NCBI RefSeq assembly: GCF_002266285.1
Contig: NZ_NPMS01000004.1
Coordinates: 186,001-250,000, forward strand
Origin: Virgibacillus indicus
GTDB taxonomy: Bacteria > Bacillota > Bacilli > Bacillales > Amphibacillaceae
Length of the DNA: 64,000 nucleotides
Direction: 5' to 3'
Of the stretch, positions 47,124-56,213 are shown piece by piece (the first letter of the stretch is position 1; each line of letters opens with the position of its first letter). The translations under genes and the position numbers were made by a program. Below the pieces are notes generated by a model, which did no database searches, was not told the origin of the DNA, and saw only the letters and a list, made by a program, of their open reading frames with translations.

Positions 47124-47669
47124 TCAAATATTAAAATATAATTTCACAAGTTTATAATGATGGTTCTCATGGATTGCAATCAGTTGTACACTCTGAATCA
47201 AATTTGGATAAAATGCAATTGAATCCGGATAATGAATATGCCCCGCAATTCTCTCATCAATATGTTCAATGTCTTTAATAAGCTTGCTTGTTTCAGATTC
47301 CAGCAGAGCCTTAATTTCTGCCGGAGTCTGTTTCCTTTCCAGGTTTTTTGGAGGATTTAACAGAAAAGGTGCCTTCATCGGTTTTCTTTTTTTCTGATTA
47401 TATTCCTGATAAATATCATGAATTTCCGTTTTATAGGTCCTATTTTTACGTAAATAAGCAATAGGAGTCATAACTGGGATGCAGAAAATGGAGAACCTCC
47501 GTACTAGCCGCACCATCAGTACGAGATGATACAATGTTTCGCCAACCGTCCACTTTCCAGCCTTTGGTACCCTCCATGGATCAATGTTATTTACAGTTAA
47601 TTCATGATAAAAAGCTTCTCTTTGCTGTTTAACCAGGTGAAAATAATGTTCAATTTTTTCACTTTTCAT
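47124..47669 (-). CDS. DinB-like four-helix protein
   Basis: 181-residue protein of the DinB/YfiT-like fold. The three His metal ligands are likely in TLYHLVLMV (near residue 48) and HENHHYKLV (near 171). A basic segment in the middle (RKNRTYKTEIHDIYQEYNQK) is longer than in most members. ATG 47669 follows AGGAAAGG. It lies 15 bp after the FAH gene on the same strand. Relatives act as thiol transferases, but the function here is unknown. Confidence 0.75.
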   Translation of the reverse strand: MKSEKIEHYFHLVKQQREAFYHELTVNNIDPWRVPKAGKWTVGETLYHLVLMVRLVRRFSIFCIPVMTPIAYLRKNRTYKTEIHDIYQEYNQKKRKPMKAPFLLNPPKNLERKQTPAEIKALLESETSKLIKDIEHIDERIAGHIHYPDSIAFYPNLIQSVQLIAIHENHHYKLVKLYFNI

Positions 47670-47684
47670 TTTAAACAACCTTTC

Positions 47685-48617
47685 CTAAGCTTCCCTTACC
47701 TTGTTCTCCATCCTGCCTATCTTCTCCACTTCTACAGTAACCACATCTCCGGCTTGTAAAAATTGAGGGGGATCCATTGCAAAACCAACCCCATCAGGTG
47801 TGCCTGTAAGAATGATATCACCAGGATTCAATGTAATAAGATTAGAAATAAATTCGATTAGAAATGGGATATCGAATATCAATTGTCTTGTTGTTGAAGA
47901 CTGGCGTTTCTCCCCATTTACATAGGAACTTATCTTTAAATTAGAAGGATCATCAATTTCATCCGAAGTAACTATCCATGGGCCAATCGGAGTGCTGCGA
48001 TCCAGTGTTTTCCCCTGAAGCCATTGCGGTGTTCTTTTTTGCAGATCACGTGCGGATATATCATTGCCAATCGTGTAGCCGGCAATATAATCAAGTGCTT
48101 CATCCTGGCCCACTTTTGATGCCTGTTTGCCTATCACCACGGCCAACTCAACCTCATAATCCAGTTTTTCAGTTGCTTTTGATTTTTCGATTGAATCCTC
48201 CGGGCCTATAATTGCATTTGAAAACTTTGAAAAAAGAACAGGGAATTCCGGTATGTCACCACCCATTTCTGCAGCATGATCTGCATAGTTCTTCCCTATG
48301 CAAATAATTTTTGATGGATTTGGAATTGGTGTACTTAATTGAATCTCTTCTTTTGTTAAGTAAACTGTTTTAACCTTATTATCCATTATGTATTCATAGG
48401 CTTCTTTTGCCTTATGCATTGCACTTTCACCAATGGAAAAAAAGGCTGCTGGCTCAGCAGGAAGAAACTGATCTATTGCATTCGGCGAAGTCTTTTCCCC
48501 ACGCGATAGCATTAAATTTCTCCAGGCTTCCTGCATATCAGCAACTTCCTCATCCAACAAAAAGCCAACCCTGTAATTTCCCGGTTTATTCTTTAGTTTA
48601 TAGCTTACAACTTTCAT
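47685..48617 (-). CDS. Fumarylacetoacetate hydrolase family protein
   Basis: 310-residue FAH-family enzyme. The metal-binding motif is seen in DYEVELAVVIGKQ (Glu and Glu) preceded by ICIGKNYADHAAEMGGDIPE and followed by GYTIGNDISARDLQ (Asp). The C-terminal ILTGTPDGVGFAMDPP is typical. Members hydrolyse or decarboxylate acylpyruvates and aromatic-degradation intermediates, or act as oxaloacetate decarboxylase. ATG 48617 follows GAGGTG. First gene of a pair with the DinB-like gene. Confidence 0.9.
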   Translation of the reverse strand: MKVVSYKLKNKPGNYRVGFLLDEEVADMQEAWRNLMLSRGEKTSPNAIDQFLPAEPAAFFSIGESAMHKAKEAYEYIMDNKVKTVYLTKEEIQLSTPIPNPSKIICIGKNYADHAAEMGGDIPEFPVLFSKFSNAIIGPEDSIEKSKATEKLDYEVELAVVIGKQASKVGQDEALDYIAGYTIGNDISARDLQKRTPQWLQGKTLDRSTPIGPWIVTSDEIDDPSNLKISSYVNGEKRQSSTTRQLIFDIPFLIEFISNLITLNPGDIILTGTPDGVGFAMDPPQFLQAGDVVTVEVEKIGRMENKVREA

Positions 48618-48680
48618 TGAACACACCTCATTTACTTATTTATAAGATTCTTTCTCTTTTTTTTTTGTTGCTATTTAATA

Positions 48681-49195
48681 CTCGCAGTAGATAGATATTG
48701 CGGAGTAAAATCAGTGATGATAATTCCAACAGCCGTTCAGAAAATATAACCACAATTCCAATAGCATATCAGCCATCCAGTCTATGTGACCGATAGCTAC
48801 TAGTTTCTGTTTGTTTGGTTTGGGCTTAGAGAGACACTCTATGTGACCGGTAGCAACTTGTTTCTGGCTATTTGGGCATAGAGAAGCGCTCTATGTGACC
48901 GGCGGCTACTAGTTTCTGGTTGTTTTGGGCTTAGAGAGGCGCTCCATGTGACCGGTAGCTACCTGTTTCTTGTTGTTTGGGCATAGAGAGGTGCTCTATG
49001 TGACCGGTGGCTACTTATTTCTGACTATTTGGGCTCAGAGAAGTACGCCAAATCCTGATAATCCGTTCAACCCACAAAACATCCGCCCGAGATTGAAATC
49101 AACAGAGCAGTTACGTCGCAGTCTATAGATTATGTTGCAAAAATAACATATCTTATCAGAGGGACGAATAACGCAAATAGTTCCAAAGCTTTCCG
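48681..49195 (+). repeat. 52-bp tandem repeat element, copy B (5 units)
   Basis: Spacer between the FAH gene and the gene at 49354, both on the minus strand. Five units start at 48780, 48837, 48889, 48942 and 48994 (57, 52, 53, 52 and 52 bp), with consensus CTCTATGTGACCGGTRGCTA followed by a TTTCTGG and TTTGGGC(T/A)TAGAGA segment. The 5' flank begins CTCGCAGTAG at 48681 and holds GATGATAATTCCA. The 3' flank holds AAATCCTGATAATCCGTTCA and TTACGTCGCAGTCTATAG, then a TATGTT/AACATA hairpin. It closely matches copies A and C. Confidence 0.9.
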
Positions 49196-49314
49196 GTTAG
49201 TGGGACAAAGCCGTGGTGCAATCCAAAGTTCCAGAAAATAGCCTTCTATTAATACAAGTGTAGCAGGAATATTCACAATTTGCAGTATCTATAATTTGGA
49301 ACCGGAGGCGTGAA

Positions 49315-49350
49315 CAAAAAACAACGAACAATACAGATTGTACTGTCCGC
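49315..49350 (-). terminator. Intrinsic terminator
   Basis: On the minus strand CGGACAGTACA pairs through eleven positions (with G-U) with TGTATTGTTCG around a three-base loop, followed by TTGTTTTTT. It ends the transcript of the gene at 49354-49785. Confidence 0.8.
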
Positions 49351-49353
49351 TGC

Positions 49354-49785
49354 TTAATCGAGTGAATTATAAAATTCTATAATAAACGTGTTCTCAAGCA
49401 TACCATTTCTTATTTCATAAACCTTATAACTAATCATCGCTTCCTGTTCATACGGTACGATAAAATCCACCTTATCGCCCTCGTATAAATAAATCATACT
49501 TGCACTCATTGGCATGTATGCAGATTGGTCACCTGGAAGCCGCCTGTAATTAACCCCATCAAGAAATTCTATGAAAAATTCAATCTTTCCTTCATCCTCC
49601 GTACTTTTATATCTGCCTTTATTTATTGGATGACTCAGCGAAATCCTTGTGACGTTTTCCGGGTCAACCTCAAGTGTTTCCTCCAGATTTTTTATTCTAT
49701 AATCAGAGTTTTTAAAACCTATTATTGCCAGAAACAGTATGAGCAAGAGAACAATTGATATGATAATATAGTTTGTTTTTCGCAT
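49354..49785 (-). CDS. Membrane-anchored protein of unknown function
   Basis: 143-residue protein with an N-terminal membrane helix (residues 5-24) and an extracytoplasmic domain of beta-strand character (VTRISLSHPINKG, IEFFIEFLDGVNYRRLPGD, MIYLYEGDKVDFIVPYE, YKVYEIRNG). There is no lipobox. I do not recognise a family. It stands alone between a repeat element and bdhA, with its own terminator. Confidence 0.7.
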   Translation of the reverse strand: MRKTNYIIISIVLLLILFLAIIGFKNSDYRIKNLEETLEVDPENVTRISLSHPINKGRYKSTEDEGKIEFFIEFLDGVNYRRLPGDQSAYMPMSASMIYLYEGDKVDFIVPYEQEAMISYKVYEIRNGMLENTFIIEFYNSLD

Positions 49786-49978
49786 AACCGCTTCACCTTC
49801 TAAACTATGACTTAAACATATCTAACTCTAGTATGAAGCAGTTTGAGAAATAACTAATTGATGCAAGTCAATTTTCAAGTGTAAGTCTAGTTAAATAAGG
49901 CGCATTTTTCGAGGGGGGTATGACATTTCCCTATTACGGTCAGATCAATGTCCTTAGCACATTTCTCCCCCTTATCAC

Positions 49979-50755
49979 TTATTGAGCTGTGTAACCTCCA
50001 TCGAGAATAATAGCCTGTCCGGTTACACCTTTGGCTTTATCACTTGAAAGGAACATCGTGTAATCAGCTATTTCCTGCACTTCCAGCAAACGTTGCTGGG
50101 GCACTAAAGGAAATAGAACTTCTTCAAGCACTTTTTCCACTGGAATGCTTCGATTTTTTGCCAAATCTTCAAATTGACCTCGAACAAGTGGTGTATCAAC
50201 ATATCCTGGGCACATTGCATTCACAGTAATTCCATGTTTAGCACCTTCCAAAGCCGCTACCTTTGTCAAACCAATCAGACCATGTTTTGCACTATTATAA
50301 GCAGCTTTTCCAGCAAAACCAATCACTCCATTAATAGATGCCATATTAATGATCCGGCCATTCCCCTGCTTCTTCATAATCGGAAATACATGCTTCGACG
50401 CCATGAATGGCGCGACAAGCATTACCTTTGTCATAAATTCGAATTTCTCCGTAGGAAAATCTTCAAGTGACGCTATATGCTGCAAACCGGCATTGTTGAT
50501 TAAAATGTCCAGTCTTCCATATTTCTCTACTGTTTTATCAATCGTCTGCTTTAGTTCTCCTTCTTCCGTTACATCACATTTAAAACCAATACAATCATAT
50601 CCATCTGATGTTAACTTTTGGGTAACTGCCTTCACTTTCTCTTCATTAATATCTGTAAATGCCACTTTTGCTCCGTTCTTTGCAAATTCAACACCAATTT
50701 CATAACCAATTCCACTTGCTGCACCTGTAATGTAAATTACTTTGTTTTTAACCAT
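49979..50755 (-). CDS. bdhA: 3-hydroxybutyrate dehydrogenase (SDR family)
   Basis: 258-residue short-chain dehydrogenase. The NAD site is TGAASGIGYEIG (residues 10-21), with NNAGLQHIASLEDF, catalytic Ser in NMASINGV, and the YxxxK pair in AAYNSAKHG. The substrate loop PGYVDTPLVRGQ and the NAGLQHI segment are typical of D-3-hydroxybutyrate dehydrogenases such as YxjF, which oxidise 3-hydroxybutyrate to acetoacetate. CAGGAGG precedes ATG 50755. A cre-like site lies in its upstream region. Confidence 0.88.
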   Translation of the reverse strand: MVKNKVIYITGAASGIGYEIGVEFAKNGAKVAFTDINEEKVKAVTQKLTSDGYDCIGFKCDVTEEGELKQTIDKTVEKYGRLDILINNAGLQHIASLEDFPTEKFEFMTKVMLVAPFMASKHVFPIMKKQGNGRIINMASINGVIGFAGKAAYNSAKHGLIGLTKVAALEGAKHGITVNAMCPGYVDTPLVRGQFEDLAKNRSIPVEKVLEEVLFPLVPQQRLLEVQEIADYTMFLSSDKAKGVTGQAIILDGGYTAQ

Positions 50756-51126
50756 TAAAATAACCTCCTGATTTTTATTTAATAGCTCCCTAGTTGAAGA
50801 TTTTTACTTATAATCAATTCTGCTGCTTCTGTAATGTTAAAGAAGGAAGGTGCAGGAAGTGTTTGCAAACGCAAAAGCGCATTCCTCCCCCACCCGGTCA
50901 TTGGGCTTTTCCCTTTATATACCATCGATATTTACATTTTTCATTGGTTAACATTTTGTGAACATTTCAAACTAATACGCTTATTTTCGTGATAAATATC
51001 ACACTTCATTTCTATTTATAGTTATATACTTAAAACGAAAACAAAGCAGAGAGTGGATATCCTTATTTTGAAATACAGTATTCAGTCACAGATGATCTAC
51101 AATAAATAAGTACTGGAGGTATTTGT
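50756..51126. other. Divergent intergenic region of bdhA and prenyltransferase, with cre-like site
   Basis: 371-bp non-coding region. At 50864-50877 TGCAAACGCAAAAG matches 12 of 14 positions of the CcpA cre core (TGNAARCGNWWWCA), which would fit catabolite repression of bdhA. The palindrome GTTTGCAAAC overlaps it. The right end carries GGAGG before ATG 51127. No ORF or RNA was recognised. Confidence 0.4.
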
Positions 51127-52056
51127 ATGGATATTAAGAAGGAAAATCTTGCTTCTTCAATAGGAAACGATTGCTTTTTTTATCGCTTCTCTTGGTTTCA
51201 CCTTACACGTCCCCTAACATTCACTGGTACTGTCAGTCCTGTGATAGTCGGAACGCTTTTCGCAGCATCTCAAGGACAGATTCGTTTTGATATTTTCATG
51301 GCAATGCTGGCAGCGGCATTACTGATTCAGGCAGCAACTAATATGTTCAACGATTATTTTGATTTTTCTCATGGGCAGGATAAAGAAAAATGGATATCAG
51401 CAGAGAATGTCGAGTATACTCACGGTCCAGCACACCATCTTATTCCATTTGTTGCTGGTACACTATTAGCGGTTGCGGCAATCATTGGTTTTTGGCTGGC
51501 GTTAGAAACCAGTCTATGGATTATTCTCATCGGAGTATTGGGTATTTTAGCTGGGTATGCATACTCTGCCGGACAACATTCCTTTTCATCCATAGGTCTG
51601 GGTGAGACTGTTGCAGCAATCTTTCTAGGTTTTGTTCCGGCCACTCTTGCATATTTTGTTCAAGGATATTCATTAAACGTTCAGGTTTTCTTCCTCGCAT
51701 TACCATTTGCAATTCTGATCTCCACTATGATTCTAACTAATAATCTAAGAGATTTTGAAAAAGACCGCGGCTTTCGAAAAACGGTTGCAATGATAATTGG
51801 CAAATTGATGAGCATCCGTCTTTTGACAGTATTGCTGAGCCTCACATACTTGCTCGTCATTGGATTAATCTTTTTCCAAGTAGTGGGAGCCACAACAGGA
51901 TTAGTATTATTCGCGCTTCCTGCAGCCCTTAAGCTTCGTTGGTCCTTCCGTTACGGAGCAAGTCGTGCTGAAGAAATTGCAGCAATGAAAATAGCAGCAC
52001 AGCATCACTGGCTATTTAGTCTTTTATTTATCTTAGGCTTGTTAATTTCGTTATAA
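51127..52056 (+). CDS. UbiA-family prenyltransferase (MenA-like)
   Basis: 309-residue membrane enzyme with about eight or nine helices. The two Asp-rich motifs are NDYFDFSHGQD near residue 78 and NNLRDFEKDRGFRKTVA near residue 207, which bind the Mg-prenyl diphosphate. The pattern and length fit 1,4-dihydroxy-2-naphthoate polyprenyltransferase (menaquinone synthesis). It stands alone and not with other men genes, so it could be a paralogue with another acceptor. Confidence 0.8.
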   Translation: MDIKKENLASSIGNDCFFYRFSWFHLTRPLTFTGTVSPVIVGTLFAASQGQIRFDIFMAMLAAALLIQAATNMFNDYFDFSHGQDKEKWISAENVEYTHGPAHHLIPFVAGTLLAVAAIIGFWLALETSLWIILIGVLGILAGYAYSAGQHSFSSIGLGETVAAIFLGFVPATLAYFVQGYSLNVQVFFLALPFAILISTMILTNNLRDFEKDRGFRKTVAMIIGKLMSIRLLTVLLSLTYLLVIGLIFFQVVGATTGLVLFALPAALKLRWSFRYGASRAEEIAAMKIAAQHHWLFSLLFILGLLISL

Positions 52057-52095
52057 AGCAAACTCCATTTGGGAAGATTTTACTATCATTAAGAG

Positions 52096-52143
52096 GCGAT
52101 AAAAAACAGAAAGGGCGATTTGGTGCCCTTCCTGGCTTTTTTA
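52096..52143. terminator. Bidirectional terminator
   Basis: CAGAAAGGGC and GCCCTTCCTG form a stem (one G-U) around an eight-base loop with T-runs on both strands, between convergent genes. Confidence 0.8.
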
Positions 52144-52146
52144 TCT

Positions 52147-54009
52147 TCAAAATGCTCCTGCTCCCCCGCCACCTGTTGAAGATGTAGTATTTGTACTGCC
52201 TGCGCTTTGTATTGCAACGGTATAAAGAACCAAATTACCCGTACTAAAAGCAGCAGTTGCATATATAGGGTTATTCAGCAATGGATAATATGCATTTAAT
52301 TTAGAAACATCCTCTGCTTTTCCACATTGTTCTCCGTAGCTTTCCCCAGCTCCCAACGTAATTGCATATTCTAGCCGCCGTTCAATTTTATTCGGATCAG
52401 AACCAACTGGATAGCGTTTTTCCTTAAACAAAGTATATGCTGTATTCATAGCATACTTCAGCTTCCTGATATCCTTATTCCAATAATAAGCAGGCACAAT
52501 CAGCAGAGCCAAGAGGGATAGGAAATAGAATATCAATGTTAAAATTACTGCATTTGTCAGGGTAAATCCAATAGCCGTTACCAATAGAAGTACAAAATAA
52601 TAACCGCACAATACCCATTTATTCCTATTGAATAATAAACTAAGAATAGCTAATACCCCGATTACAGCAGGCATTGCCCATTGTTCTGTTTGACTGATTG
52701 TGTCAATTGTTATGAAATAGTAAAACAGTCCAAAAGAAATGATAACTAAAGGAATAGAGAAAAACGAAAAAGCTTTAAATGAATTCCGCAGCTCTTGAAA
52801 GCCTGTTCTTCCTTGCACTAAGCCATTCCATTTATCAAAATTACTTTCAAAGTGTTCTGCTCTTTCCTCCCTAACATTTTCCGATTCATCTTCATTGTCC
52901 AGAAGTGATTCCAGCAGAAAATAATCACCATGTTCATCTTCTTCTGTGAAGAGCCAGTTTCTCAAATAAGTATCGGCCATATCTATATTTACTTTGTCAT
53001 TTACCCACGTAAAACGGAATGTTTTATCTGCGTCATTTAATTTTGATGGAACTTCCTCGAGTGTTATAATTTCACGCTGCTTCAATGAAAATAATGCCGC
53101 AATAAAGCTGTCTTGAGGTAAGTATGAATTTTGCAGGTATTTTACGAATAAAGGATCCGTATTTTCCAGCAGCCGAAGTAAAGCATCCGGACTTTTATCA
53201 CCCCGAAAGCGATTCGGATGTACAATAAGTAAAAATATCGCAGCAGTAATTACAATTCCTATCAACAGCCAAATGGCCGGTGTAACTTTATTCATATTTA
53301 CTTCAAGATTTTCTCCACGTACTTTCAGTTCCTGTTCTTCAGCTAATATTTTATCTTCCATCATTTTATCTTTATCAATTCCCATATTGCTAAGCTGCTC
53401 TGCAGGGAAAATAAAACGTATGATAGAATTTTCACCTGACTCCAGTACTGTATTTGTATAATGAATGCCATTTTCTGCGGCAGTAAGTATTCCAGTATCA
53501 TCATCATGAAGGAAATAATGTGTATGTTCCGTTATATTCTGTTCTGGAGAATGAATAGAAATCTCTACATTATGCAAATCTGTTTCATTTGATTCATCAA
53601 AAAATGAATACTCCAGTTCTGCTACATCCGCATATTTTTGTACAGAATCTTCTACATGATAGCTGTACAATACCTTTTTCGTTTCATCTGCTGATTCTGA
53701 AAAAATTTTGTATGCATCATCCTCTTCCTCCATTTTCAGAGGCTCCAGATTTTCAGTAGACATTGCAGGATCATTTCCCTCAGCTAGATATGCTTTAAAA
53801 TCATGAACATCTGATTCTATGGAACGGGTCATCCCCTCATAGGACCCATCAAATGTATATGTATATAGTTCACGAACATGCATGTTCCCATTTTCATCTA
53901 TATTTGCATTAATGGTTACATCATCTATAGAAAAGGATTTTTCTTCAGAACAGGCTGTAATTATGAAAAGCGAAAATACAATTATTAGTGAGGTTAAAAG
54001 TTTTCTCAT
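52147..54009 (-). CDS. DUF2207 membrane lipoprotein
   Basis: 620-residue protein with a lipoprotein signal (lipobox ITAC, Cys20), an extracytoplasmic DUF2207 domain at about residues 25-240 (ITINANIDENGNMHV-like DVTINANIDENGNMHVRELY), a membrane helix near residue 255, a cytoplasmic segment, two or more helices at 410-510, and a Gly-rich end (TGGGGAGAF). Gly-rich tails are usual in the family. Function unknown. Transcribed alone. Confidence 0.82.
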   Translation of the reverse strand: MRKLLTSLIIVFSLFIITACSEEKSFSIDDVTINANIDENGNMHVRELYTYTFDGSYEGMTRSIESDVHDFKAYLAEGNDPAMSTENLEPLKMEEEDDAYKIFSESADETKKVLYSYHVEDSVQKYADVAELEYSFFDESNETDLHNVEISIHSPEQNITEHTHYFLHDDDTGILTAAENGIHYTNTVLESGENSIIRFIFPAEQLSNMGIDKDKMMEDKILAEEQELKVRGENLEVNMNKVTPAIWLLIGIVITAAIFLLIVHPNRFRGDKSPDALLRLLENTDPLFVKYLQNSYLPQDSFIAALFSLKQREIITLEEVPSKLNDADKTFRFTWVNDKVNIDMADTYLRNWLFTEEDEHGDYFLLESLLDNEDESENVREERAEHFESNFDKWNGLVQGRTGFQELRNSFKAFSFFSIPLVIISFGLFYYFITIDTISQTEQWAMPAVIGVLAILSLLFNRNKWVLCGYYFVLLLVTAIGFTLTNAVILTLIFYFLSLLALLIVPAYYWNKDIRKLKYAMNTAYTLFKEKRYPVGSDPNKIERRLEYAITLGAGESYGEQCGKAEDVSKLNAYYPLLNNPIYATAAFSTGNLVLYTVAIQSAGSTNTTSSTGGGGAGAF

Positions 54010-54090
54010 GCTTTATTGCCTCCTGGTTAGCATTTAGTTATAGTACGTCTAAGAGCACAGAAAAGTTTCGCAATGCAAGCAATTTAAAAA

Positions 54091-54127
54091 ACAAAGAAGT
54101 GCAAGGTTCGGCACTTCTTTGTCTTTT
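54091..54127 (-). terminator. Intrinsic terminator of the opp operon
   Basis: On the minus strand CAAAGAAGTGC pairs perfectly with GCACTTCTTTG around an eight-base loop, followed by TTTTTT. Confidence 0.9.
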
Positions 54128-55066
54128 TTAATTCTTCATTTTTGGATCAAGTGCATCACGCAAACCATCACCTATCAGGTTAAATCCTAACACTACCAGC
54201 ATAATCGACACACCTGGGATAATTAAAGTCCATGGTGCAATCTGGATAAAGTCACGGGAATCTGCAAGCATTTGTCCCCATTCAGGTGTAGGTGGCTGTA
54301 CACCTAGGCCTAAGAAACCGAGTGCGGCTGCTTCCAATATTGCTGTACCAAATCCCAGCGTTGCTTGCACAATTATTGGAGCAACACTATTTGGTAAAAT
54401 ATGCCTGAATATAATCCTGCCGTTTTTCATCCCCTGTGCTTTGGCAGCCATAATATATTCTTCTTCACGTAAACTGATTACTTTTGATCGAACAAGTCTT
54501 CCAAATATAGGTATGTTTATCACTGCGATTGCGATCAAAGCATTTTGCAGAGATGCACCAAGGATTGCCACAATAGCTATTGCCAGCAGAATACTTGGAA
54601 AAGCCAGTAAAATATCAAAAATACGTGAAATAACCATATCCACCCAGCGTCCGAAATAACCTGCTATAATCCCCAGTAACGTACCAAAAACTAATGCACC
54701 CGTTACTGCAAAAAATCCTACCTGAAGCGAAACTCTTGCCCCATACGCAATTCTGGTAAATATATCCCTGCCAAGATGGTCTGTTCCAAGCCAATGTTCA
54801 GCAGATGGCGGCAGTAATCGATCGACAAGGGACTGCTCATCATAGGTATAGGAGGTTACTAATGGTGCAAGTATTCCCAGTATGATAAAAAATACGATAA
54901 TAACTAATCCCGCAATTGCGAAACGATTTTTCCTTAATTGCTTTAAGGTATCCTTCCATGGAGAAATCGCCTCGATTTCGTCAGTATCAAACTGTTGACC
55001 TGCTTTTGCGGGGTTTGGTAATTGCTGCTCTGATTGTTTATCTTTTTCTTTTATTTCCATATGCAT
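54128..55066 (-). CDS. oppC: Oligopeptide/dipeptide ABC transporter permease
   Basis: 312-residue inner-membrane permease with six helices. The N-terminal OppC_N segment is LKQLRKNRFAIAGLVIIVFF, and the EAA loop for the ATPases is visible as EYIMAAKAQGMKNGRIIFRH. The conserved GTDHLGRDIFTRIAYGARVS follows the first helix. Last gene of the operon, 6 bp after oppB. ATG 55066 or ATG 55060 may start translation; the latter has better spacing to GGGGG. Confidence 0.92.
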   Translation of the reverse strand: MHMEIKEKDKQSEQQLPNPAKAGQQFDTDEIEAISPWKDTLKQLRKNRFAIAGLVIIVFFIILGILAPLVTSYTYDEQSLVDRLLPPSAEHWLGTDHLGRDIFTRIAYGARVSLQVGFFAVTGALVFGTLLGIIAGYFGRWVDMVISRIFDILLAFPSILLAIAIVAILGASLQNALIAIAVINIPIFGRLVRSKVISLREEEYIMAAKAQGMKNGRIIFRHILPNSVAPIIVQATLGFGTAILEAAALGFLGLGVQPPTPEWGQMLADSRDFIQIAPWTLIIPGVSIMLVVLGFNLIGDGLRDALDPKMKN

Positions 55067-55072
55067 ATCCCC

Positions 55073-56074
55073 CTAATACTTAATCCTTGGATCAATTCGG
55101 GTATAAAGTATGTCAACAATTAAATTAATAATGACAAAGATAAATGCAATTACGAGAATACCAGACTGGATCACCGGATAGTCCCGATAATTGATTGCTT
55201 CATAGACATAACGGCCAATGCCTGGCCAGCTAAAAATCGTTTCAGTTAGAATTGCTCCGCCCAAAAGCACTCCTGTTTGCAGTCCAATAACAGTCAACAC
55301 AGGAATAATTGCATTTTTAAGCGCATGTTTATAGATAATTAAAAATTGTCCAGAGCCTTTTGCGCGTACAGTTCGAATATAATCAGATTTCATTACCTCA
55401 AGCATACTGGAACGCGTCATTCTTGCAATGATAGCCATTGGTATTGTTCCAAGAGCGATACTTGGCAGGATTAGATGCTTCAATACAGTCAGTGCCCTTG
55501 GGAAGTCTAAATGTATAAGTGCATCTAACACATAAAAGTGCGTAATTGGAGCGATAGGATCCCGGCTGTCCTGCCTTCCATATGCCGGAAGCCAGCCAAG
55601 TTCCTGGGCAAAAATCCATTGTTCCATTAACGCCAGCCAAAATATTGGCATGGACACACCAACTAATGCAAAAAGCATCGCCAGAAAGTCGAACCAGGAA
55701 TTTTGCTTCCATGCACTAATAATTCCAGCATTCACACCAATTATAATAGCAAAAATCATTGCAAAAATTGTTAACTCAAAGGTCGCTGCTATGTAAGGCC
55801 ATATTTCACTCGAGATTTCAGATTTTGAACGAAGCGAAGTACCTAAATCTCCTTGAACTAAATCAGATACATAAATACCATATTGAACAATATAAGGTTC
55901 ATTTAATCCCATGCTTTCTTCCAGATCATCTATCGCGGTTTGGTTAGCTGTCTCCCCCAAAATAACCTGAGCTGGGTTTCCAGGTATTAGATGTACTATT
56001 GAAAATGTTATTAGAGTCATTCCGATTAAAACCGGTATAAGCATTAACAAACGGCGCATGATATAGGCAAACAT
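55073..56074 (-). CDS. oppB: Oligopeptide/dipeptide ABC transporter permease
   Basis: 333-residue permease with six helices. The start is the typical MFAYIMRRLLMLIPVLIGMT, and the EAA loop is DYIRTVRAKGSGQFLIIYKH. Near the C-terminus are the conserved ETIFSWPGIGRYVYEAINYR and RIDPRIKY. It follows oppA after a hairpin-containing spacer of about 140 bp and precedes oppC by 6 bp. Confidence 0.93.
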   Translation of the reverse strand: MFAYIMRRLLMLIPVLIGMTLITFSIVHLIPGNPAQVILGETANQTAIDDLEESMGLNEPYIVQYGIYVSDLVQGDLGTSLRSKSEISSEIWPYIAATFELTIFAMIFAIIIGVNAGIISAWKQNSWFDFLAMLFALVGVSMPIFWLALMEQWIFAQELGWLPAYGRQDSRDPIAPITHFYVLDALIHLDFPRALTVLKHLILPSIALGTIPMAIIARMTRSSMLEVMKSDYIRTVRAKGSGQFLIIYKHALKNAIIPVLTVIGLQTGVLLGGAILTETIFSWPGIGRYVYEAINYRDYPVIQSGILVIAFIFVIINLIVDILYTRIDPRIKY

Positions 56075-56164
56075 AATTTCACCCCAGTTCGTTGTGTATA
56101 GATTAGTAAATGTCGTGGATCAATTCATGCAATAAATATGGTTTTTTCATATTTGATTGGAAAA

Positions 56165-56212
56165 GAAAAAATAAGAGGGCAGCAGTAAATAAAACTACTA
56201 CCCTTCATTTTT
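56165..56212 (-). terminator. Intercistronic hairpin between oppA and oppB
   Basis: On the minus strand GGGTAGTAG pairs with CTGCTGCCC (nine pairs, with G-U) around a nine-base loop, followed by TTATTTTTTC. This looks like a partial terminator giving more binding protein than permease, as is common in such operons. Confidence 0.7.
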
Positions 56213-56213
56213 C

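Noticed and set aside
50846..50890. Possible sigma-54 promoter between bdhA and the prenyltransferase gene
   Set aside because: GG and GC dinucleotides occur on both strands, but their spacing is 8, 11 or 14 bases instead of the required 10.
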